Source of the DNA: Corythucha ciliata
Lineage: Eukaryota; Arthropoda; Insecta; Hemiptera; Tingidae
Direction: 5' to 3'
Assembly: GCA_038030265.1 (NCBI GenBank)
Contig: CM075941.1
Location: 5,580,001-5,644,000 of the forward strand
DNA: 64,000 bases
The notes under the pieces are model-generated. The model searched no databases, had not been told where the DNA came from, and saw nothing but the letters and a program-made list of their open reading frames with translations. The position numbers and the translations under genes were made by a program. Shown in pieces: positions 57,701-64,000 of the stretch (position 1 is the first letter of the stretch; every line of letters begins with the position of its first letter).

Positions 57701-59308
57701 AAATCAGGGGAAAAGCTAATTTTTCAGACTAAATTGTAGAAAAAATCTAATTCGCAACTAAAAGTGGAGAAAGCCACCAATTTACAGGGGAAGTAGAGAA
57801 AAGTCAACAAGGGGGGGGGGCTCTTGGAAATTGCCGCCCCGGGCCCATATAGATGCAGGTCCGCCTGTGGCTGTAGGTAACGGTTCATCTGACATCTTCT
57901 CTAAAGTAGCCGCCCACTCCTAGATCAAGGGCTGGCTACGCCCCTGATTACGGGTCTTCTATTTTACGAGGGTCTTTTCATTACCCTTTGGGGTAGTGAC
58001 TTTGATACAGGTACAGCCTAGTTCCTGCTGCCACTCCAGACTCGCACATGGCCTACACGTCGGGCAATTCGGTCCAGGCTCTCATCAGGCTGACACTTGA
58101 GTCACTTGGGGCAACCATGAAGCATCGATTTTGGAGCCACGAATGGGGAGGAGGGGCGTAAGTCAGCCTGATTCACGTGAAGGGAGGCCCGGGAAACCTC
58201 GGAGCACGCCATATGCCAGTGTGACGGCTACACGGTGGCTAGACATGCACTTTTGGGGCAATAAAAGGATTGCGTTCCCTTTGATTCTCGAGGGAGAGGG
58301 ATAACGGGACCCCTCTCCTACGTTTTCAACGTTTGAGGAGCAGTCATAGGCCACCCTAATTCGGATCCAAGCGGGTATGAATGGTAGGCTGAAAGGGTTT
58401 TGGCACCGTCGGATCGGAAGACTGTCAGAGTCCTCAAAAAACTCAGAAGTACCAGAATCAGATAAAATAGTGGAATTTGCAAAAATGGTGAGGGGGCGAT
58501 CACTCCTTCTTTGGGGGAGAAGGAAATATTTACCTTGGAGAACTTTTCAAGTCGGTTGCTGCCTTAAAAAAATAGGACCTCATTCGGTCTCGACATCGGC
58601 TCTCCATGTAGTCTTCTTTAGTTCTGCAGCATGTCTCAACATCTGTAGACCACAGCCTGAATTAGGACTCTTTCCTTTCCCCAGTCGGCCTTAAAGTTGA
58701 CCCGTTAAAAACTACCTCCCAACCATGCCTTGAAGTCGGCCTCTTTTTTTTGCACTTCGACGTTTTTCACCGCCTCCGAGAGAACTCGCACTTTTTCTTT
58801 TATGTCTTCTCGTAGAAATGACTGTACATTCTCTCCCGCTTTTAGTATGTCAATGTTCGTCAATTGCAATGCTCGATAAATTAAATCAGCGCCTATAGGT
58901 GTATCAATTAATTTGTGGTATAATTCAGTTGAGGGTTTCGATCTACCTGTCATAACGTGTTCGCCACTTTGTGCCATAATTAACATCGTGTGCTGGGGTA
59001 ATGTGTCGAAATATTCGTCGTTATCGACTTGTGTTCCGTCGCCGAGGAAAATTTTCACTTTGGCCGAGGTGGAAATCTAAGAAAAAATTAGGCGAATTTC
59101 AAGGGGTTGTGGCCTGGAAAAAGACACGCAATAACGTTGGGAGCTTTACGTTGAACTTGTTTTTAGCTTTGGCGACCAGTTGCTCCAAACAGTTGCAGGC
59201 GATTCCGAACGTTCTTGATCTTGAAACGTCGGTTACTTTGTAGCCCTGAATTGGTAATCAAGACATTTTAAAATACTAAGCGTGCAAATTTAAAGCCCTC
59301 ACCTTCAT
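54776..59308 (-). CDS. DFFB: DNA fragmentation factor B / caspase-activated DNase (CAD, DFF40)
   Basis: Six exons join in phase to 1071 nt (356 aa; human 338): 59308-59303, 59245-59150, 59076-58716, 58642-58534, 55331-55077, 55019-54776. Introns are 57, 73, 73, 3202 and 57 bp. Residues 1-80 form the CIDE-N domain (SRSRTFGIA, KIFLGDGTQVDNDEYFDTLP), which binds the inhibitor ICAD. A middle region follows (EDYMESRCRDRMRSYF). The C-terminal nuclease has GFYFNR, HSINPY, STWNLDH and LVHIVCH. His275, His320, His324 and His329 match the four key histidines of mouse CAD (263, 304, 308, 313), so the enzyme should be active. It cuts DNA between nucleosomes after caspases remove ICAD. The basic nuclear signal at the mammalian C-terminus is not evident. 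Exon 1 codes only Met-Lys, supported by AAG|GTGAGG and phase. Confidence 0.95.
56040..57100. repeat. Type A repeat array inside DFFB intron 4
   Basis: The first half has the minus orientation (GTGAAATTTGAAAGCTC, CTCGCGAAATTTGGG) and the second half the plus orientation (CCGATTTCGCCGATTCGTC, CCAATTTCGTGGATT), switching near 56600. Confidence 0.8.
57160..57800. repeat. Type C repeat array inside DFFB intron 4
   Basis: About twenty units of GCTAAAATTGAGAAAA with CGCTAATTCGCGG-like sequence, same orientation as 17440-18300. It ends at a poly-G tract (57811) followed by GCCGCCCCGGGCCC. Confidence 0.8.
57810..58370. other. GC-rich element debris in DFFB intron 4
   Basis: The minus strand carries CAGGGGCGTAGCCAG (57937-57923) and CAGGCGGACCTGCATC (57873-57858). 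Both look like DNA-transposon ends of the CAGGG/CAGGC type, but no partner ends or duplications were found. The rest has no clear coding frame. Confidence 0.35.
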
Positions 59309-62077
59309 TGTTGTTGGAATGAATCGTAAAAAATGCGAAAATGCGATTGAAAGAGTATCACACTTCACAGTTTGAATGATTGCGTGACTGTCCGTTTCGA
59401 GGACGCCGTGATACGTGATAAGGTGATCTTGCCGGTTCTTGTTCCCTTGTTGACTTAAAACTGACGTTTCATGCCATGACGTGAACAGGCCATATGTGAG
59501 TCGTTAACTCGTGGCTTGGCTTGGGGGGGGGGCACGTGAGGTGCACAGCAGGTGAGGAAGGCAGTGAGATTCCACGATTACCATGTGTCCGGCTTTGGGA
59601 GGACACCACTTTTTGGACCTTTGTCCGGCCGTCCGGCTTTTTAGAAAAGATGAAAAAATACCGTTTTACACGAATACGTTTCTTTTTTAAAAATGTAAAC
59701 AAAGTTTAGTGGCGAGTACTAGATGACTGACGTTTTTAACTGGATGTCATTAGTCATTACTTACCGAGCCTGATTGGTCTAACGTCGAAAAATCCCTGCC
59801 CCAGCATATTGAAATAAACGATGATCTGATTCGTTCGACCAGTTGTCTCGGTTGAAAAAAATGGTTACCTACTGATACTTTAAATTTTAAAACCACTGGT
59901 CAGTGGTCACTCCAAATAATTTCGCTTCCCTCATCCACAATAAAAATTTTAAAAACTCGCTTAAAATGTTGCCATATAATGCTTTCAACAGTTTTACGAC
60001 CACTTGTTGTCAAAAGAAAAATTATAATCTGTCATGAGCCAGAATCAAAGTCATATAGAAAACCTTTTCTACATGACTGGCCGGAATAGAATGTTAGCGT
60101 TCTCGGTGGTCCCTAGACAGGAACAAAATCGTCTCGGCGATCTCACGAGACAAACAGCAACCTGCAGTCCTGTGATTCCCACTTCCCACTCACCACCTCA
60201 TTAAACTTGAAAAGGCACGAAATTTACGAATCAACACGATAGCGACTAAAATATACGAATAAACAGTTTCAGTGTACGAAAGGTAGTTATTAACGGTAGA
60301 GGTAGAGGTAACAAAGGACCAAAATAAAGACTCACCCGGCCAAGGAGAATTGCGGCTTCTATTTCTCTCACTCGAAATTGCCATTCTACGAGCGTTTCGC
60401 TGATTTGTAGGTCTCACTCGCGACGCGTCAGGCTGATAAGAAATGATTTTAACACAAATAAAACTATTAAGCTCTTTTAATACAAAAAATCGCGAAAGGG
60501 AAGAGCACGGTCCTCTACTCTTCGAATGACGCGCAATTACTATCGAATAACCTGTCCCAAACTGGATGCATCGGGATTTCAAGGAGTGGGGATTGAGGGG
60601 GTCACGTTCCCAGCTGGCGAACAAATGAGAAGCGCCCTCGCTTCTTTTCTTTTTCCATCATCTGTAATTCTCAATTTCCCAGTGTTCGTGAAGTCCCCCT
60701 CGGGCTTTGATTTTTGTGTTATGTGTTTATCCAGAGACATCGTCGTCGTAATATGTGTATGTGAGTACCTTTTGGGGTTTAATTTTTTTTTTCACTTAAT
60801 ATTGAGTCAAAATTTAAAAAGGTGAGAGAGAGTCGTACTCTCTAGGATAGGGTCGCACAGCCTGCTCGATTTTCTCAAAAACCTTTAGGGCTTGCATAGG
60901 GAGAACCTTTTTTTCACAGCGGAATTGCATCTTTTTTGCCTCGTTGACCCCAACAGCCAAGAAAGAACTCTACCTGGGGGCGGTAATTGAGGGAGGCGGA
61001 CGCGTTAATCAGCATGTACAGGTTATCTCCTCCAATCCTAAAAGGCCGTCGAATTTGAGCCGTGACTCGTTCAGATTGGTTCTTCGCATTTTTCAGTATC
61101 GCCTTTTTGTCGCGATGTGTTTCCGTTGCCCGTTACCACGTAACAAACCACTCCGGTTCGGTTGACATCCGCGGAGGCAATTAAGCGTCAGCTAGCTTGT
61201 CTTCGGCTCTCGGGATAGTCAGTCGCGGACTCTCCTAGTTCTTCTGAGGTGTTATTTTTATTATTTATTTTTTTATTTCGCGCAACTACCTAGGTAGGTA
61301 CAATAATGAAATTAGCAATAATAGGAAAAATATTTGAATTAAATGTGTGCCAGCCCCCAGTAAGGTGTGAGTGAGTCGCTTGTGTGATTTAGGACACGCC
61401 GCCACCGTTTTTGCTGCCAGTTTTTTCCACGCCCCTTGCTTAAATAGTTTTTGTATGTACAAAAACGGTCTTGATGGGCTGCGACTTGTATTATTGGTTT
61501 TTGCGACGAAGTTATCGCATATTACTCTTAAAGGGTTTGGTGGGAGGGGGATGTTTTTCTCTGGAGCTAAGAAACAGCCCATTTTTCTCCTGGTGGCTGG
61601 ATCCTTCTCTCAATGGGGGGGGGGGGGTGAAAACCGTGATACCCCCCCAAATTAGAGTTTAAGAGCCAAAAGCACTGCGAACAAGGAGCCTCTTCGTAGC
61701 CATTGTCGTGTTCTTAGTGGGCAAACTACTAGTAGAGGTTTTTCTGAAGCCCAAAATGGGAGTTGATCTGAGGTTTTGAACAGGGGAGCATTTGAGCTTT
61801 AAAAGCAAACCAGCAAGATGACGCGAGGCTATCACGTTCTAGTCCATTCTTGAGCTGGGAGACCGCATTAAATTTCTGTTTTATTTTAAAAATCGCTTAT
61901 GGCTTGTCATCATATTTTCCCTCTTGCTCAATGGTGCTCATCCTCCAGCCTATAGCGGATCACATCACCGGGTCTATTTCAAGTGGTCCACTATGACTTT
62001 CAGACCATTTTGGTTTATTATTCATTCTGGATAATACACCTATGTTTTCGGTCAGGAAAACATTACTCGAAAAAACT
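59309..62077. other. DFFB upstream region and single-copy DNA, no confirmed gene
   Basis: The DFFB promoter should lie just above 59308; no clear TATA box is evident. At 60384-60336 on the minus strand an ATG opens 16 codons (MAISSERNRSRNSPWP) ending in a GTGAGT donor, but the phase does not fit DFFB exon 2. Poly-G tracts lie at 59523 and 61616. Nothing else is recognisable. Confidence 0.45.
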
Positions 62078-62248
62078 CGTTCTTTCGCACACAGACTCCA
62101 TTTGGGATCTAGTTGGTCCTAACATCTGATCACTTCGAACAACCAACTCCTTGGGATTTAATGGGCCAAAAGCGGGTCCAAAATGGGAATTTTCAAAGGT
62201 TTTGAGGTCATAGGGGTGTGGGGTGTCGATTTTTATGTAATTTCAAGC
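62078..62248. repeat. Dispersed repeat copy 2
   Basis: Partner of 24075-24247, same orientation, roughly 75-80% alike by eye over the well-aligned parts. Confidence 0.8.
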
Positions 62249-62939
62249 CACATTTGGCTACATTCATGAAGAATAAACCCATGTGTAAAATTTGCAGCGT
62301 TTTTTTGCTATGTGGGTCAGTTGGAGTGTGGCCCAGTTGCAATTAAAGCCCTCACATCATCGGATGACGGTAGCGCATGGGCAGATTTAGGCTAAAATGT
62401 TTAGCGGGGCTTAGCCCAGCTGAGCTCAAACACCCCTAGGCTAAATTAAAGTCTTTGAAGGCCTTGCGCGGGTGTTTTTGACTTCTTTCCTTCAGACATC
62501 AACTTATTTACCCCATCACCAATACTTTTCTATATAACATCTTATACATTTCAAAATCAACGCTGCCCACGAGAGGGAGGGGCTTTGCGCGGGGAGCGCC
62601 ATTGACATTTTTTGAAAGTAATAAGGCCATATTAAGAGTTTCTCTCAGCATGAGCGAGCCCTTCTTACAATCACAGTACCTTTCAGAGGGGTGTGATTTA
62701 CTCACGCAGACGATAACGCTTTTTTAGCGTTGAGTCCCCCTCTCCTAAATTTAATCCCCCTCCCTATTTCCACAGAATGCCTTCTTTTTGTTCAATTGTT
62801 GGCTGGACAAAGATCTTCCCATGCACCTTCACCATCACAACCGAAGCAAAATTGCACACCTAAGCGTGACTCTTTGTAACCGCGGAGACGAAACTTATGA
62901 TTCCTGAGTCATCCTACTCCAGTTTACGTCCGTGTTTAC
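62249..62939. other. Single-copy DNA, no gene recognised
   Basis: Unique sequence with GGCTTAGCCC and CCTAGGCTAAAT words near 62410-62445 that suggest transposon debris. No open frame of note. Confidence 0.45.
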
Positions 62940-64000
62940 GTCGATGGCTAGAATCTGCCGATTTCACTTCTTTCAATCTCAATTTCGCAGTTTAAGAAAT
63001 CCATCTCACGGGTTTTGGCAGTTTAGAAGTCCGAATTTTGTGGATTATTGTTCATCAAAACCAATTTCACGGGTTTTGACATCGTGCAAAAACAAATTCG
63101 CTTGACTGACTCGTTCAAATTGCAAATCTGCTACTGCTGGTTAGCCACCTTCGAATTCAAGATATTTCGCGGATTTGGCACTCATAGAGCCCGATTTCGT
63201 GGTTTTGGCTATTTCAATAACAAAAGTTCCACGTTTCCTTCACATCTTGTGAAAAGCAGTTCGCCAATTGGGCTCTTACTAAACCCAAATTTTGCGAAAC
63301 TGGCACGCCAGAATCATATTTCGCGGGACGTTGCCTCCATAATAAAGTCAACTTCACGAGATTTCATAATTCCCCCCCCCCCCCCAAAGTGGAAATATCG
63401 AGCGTTCTGGTTCATTTTAACGAGGAATTTCGCTGTTCTCTGGTTCCTTCCAAAACAAAATGTCGCAGAGTTGTCGCATTCAAAAGGAAATTTCGCAGAG
63501 TTGGCTCATTCAAAATAAATCTTGACGCTGTTGGTTCATTTAAAATGCGATTTCGCGAGGTTGGCTCATATGCAAAGAGCAATTTCAGCTTTCCAAAACA
63601 AATTCTCGTAAGTTTCGGTCCATTCAAAACCAATTTTGCGATGCTCTCTGATCACCCTGAAAGCGATATCGGGGATTTCGTTGCATTAAAAATCGTATAT
63701 CACGCTGCCTGATGCCTATTGAAAAAGCCATTTTCGTGGAGTCAGCTCGCTCAAAACCAACATCGTGGGGTTGGCTTCGTGAGAGAGAGAAAAAAACCGG
63801 TTTCACTGGGAAGGTTCCTCCCATTTCGTTGGTTTCGCTACTACATATAGTATAATTTTGCGCGATTTTGACCTAAAAGCATTTTTGTGGAGCACAGCTC
63901 ATTCAAATAGCTAATTTCGCCATGATGACTCATTGAACTCTTTCAACCCCAAATTTTGTGGATATATGACGATTGATGGATGATATGTAGCATTGATTTT
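62940..64000. repeat. Type A repeat array, continuing past the window
   Basis: About 25 units such as CCAATTTCACGGGTTTTGAC, GCGATTTCGCGAGGTTGGCT and GGAAATTTCGCAGAGTTGGC, with CATTCAAAA spacers every 35-45 bp. A poly-C tract lies at 63373. The plus-strand frames of 107 and 156 codons here are repeat by-products. Confidence 0.85.

Larger units (their letters stand above)
55332..58533. other. DFFB intron 4 with repeat and mobile-element content
   Basis: A 3.2 kb intron in a gene whose other introns are 57-73 bp. From 55390 to about 55850 it holds GC-richer non-repeat sequence (for example CTCAAGGGGTGGACCACTGA, TCCCGGGCAAGGACATCCCG) that looks like a decayed retroelement tail, by texture only. 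Type A repeats fill 56040-57060, type C 57160-57800, and more GC-rich debris 57810-58500. The growth of this intron is thus explained by insertions. Confidence 0.75.

Noticed and set aside
58377..58694. 105-codon plus-strand frame
   Set aside because: It is antisense to DFFB exon 4 and the adjoining intron ends; the minus-strand exon has clear protein homology and splice sites.
60336..60384. Possible alternative first exon for DFFB (MAISSERNRSRNSPWP, GTGAGT donor)
   Set aside because: The exon would end in phase 1 while DFFB exon 2 needs phase 0, and the Met-Lys exon at 59308-59303 fits phase and donor consensus.
63048..63518. 156-codon open frame, the longest in the right end of the window
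   Set aside because: It lies wholly inside a type A array and its product repeats the array period (FRGFG, FAELAHSK-like units). Repeat units lacking stops give long frames by chance.

Overview
The window looks like nuclear DNA of an invertebrate animal. Two protein-coding genes can be read exon by exon, and both are metazoan families: a myotubularin lipid phosphatase (MTM1/MTMR1/MTMR2 clade) and the apoptotic nuclease CAD/DFF40 (DFFB). Nearly all of their introns are 53-73 bp with ordinary GT-AG ends, so the species tolerates very short introns. The rest is about 90% non-coding: decayed tandem repeats, DNA transposons and poly-G/poly-C tracts. I cannot name the species or phylum from this.

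Layout. From 1 to about 40.9 kb I see no confirmed gene. Tracts of short-period degenerate repeats alternate with single-copy AT-rich DNA. Three repeat types recur: A (core like CCAAATTTCGCGGATTTGGC), B (core like GCGAAATTGCAAGTTTC) and C (core like GCTAAAATTGAGAAA with CGCTAATTCGCG). All share a TTCGCG/CGCGAA core spaced roughly 25-40 bp apart, and they occur in both orientations. The single-copy stretches at about 22.1, 27.9 and 29.6 kb hold a few weak exon candidates.

From 41 to 44 kb lies a decayed piggyBac transposon. From 44 to 49.9 kb is a nest of elements: type A repeats, an 82-bp-arm foldback element, a 1.63 kb non-autonomous hAT-like element with a perfect 8-bp target duplication (itself holding a tRNA-like sequence split by a MITE), and further MITEs. 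The myotubularin gene runs on the plus strand from 49947 to 52395; its first exon was not found. DFFB runs on the minus strand from 59308 to 54776, tail to tail with it. Its 3.2 kb fourth intron is packed with type A and C repeats. From 59.3 to 64 kb I see no confirmed gene; a dispersed repeat shared with 24 kb and a final type A tract are present.

The two genes are not functionally coupled as far as known: one removes 3-phosphate from PI3P and PI(3,5)P2 on endosomes, the other cuts chromatin during apoptosis. The most unusual content is the repeat system and the layered transposon insertions, whose order can be read directly from the sequence.
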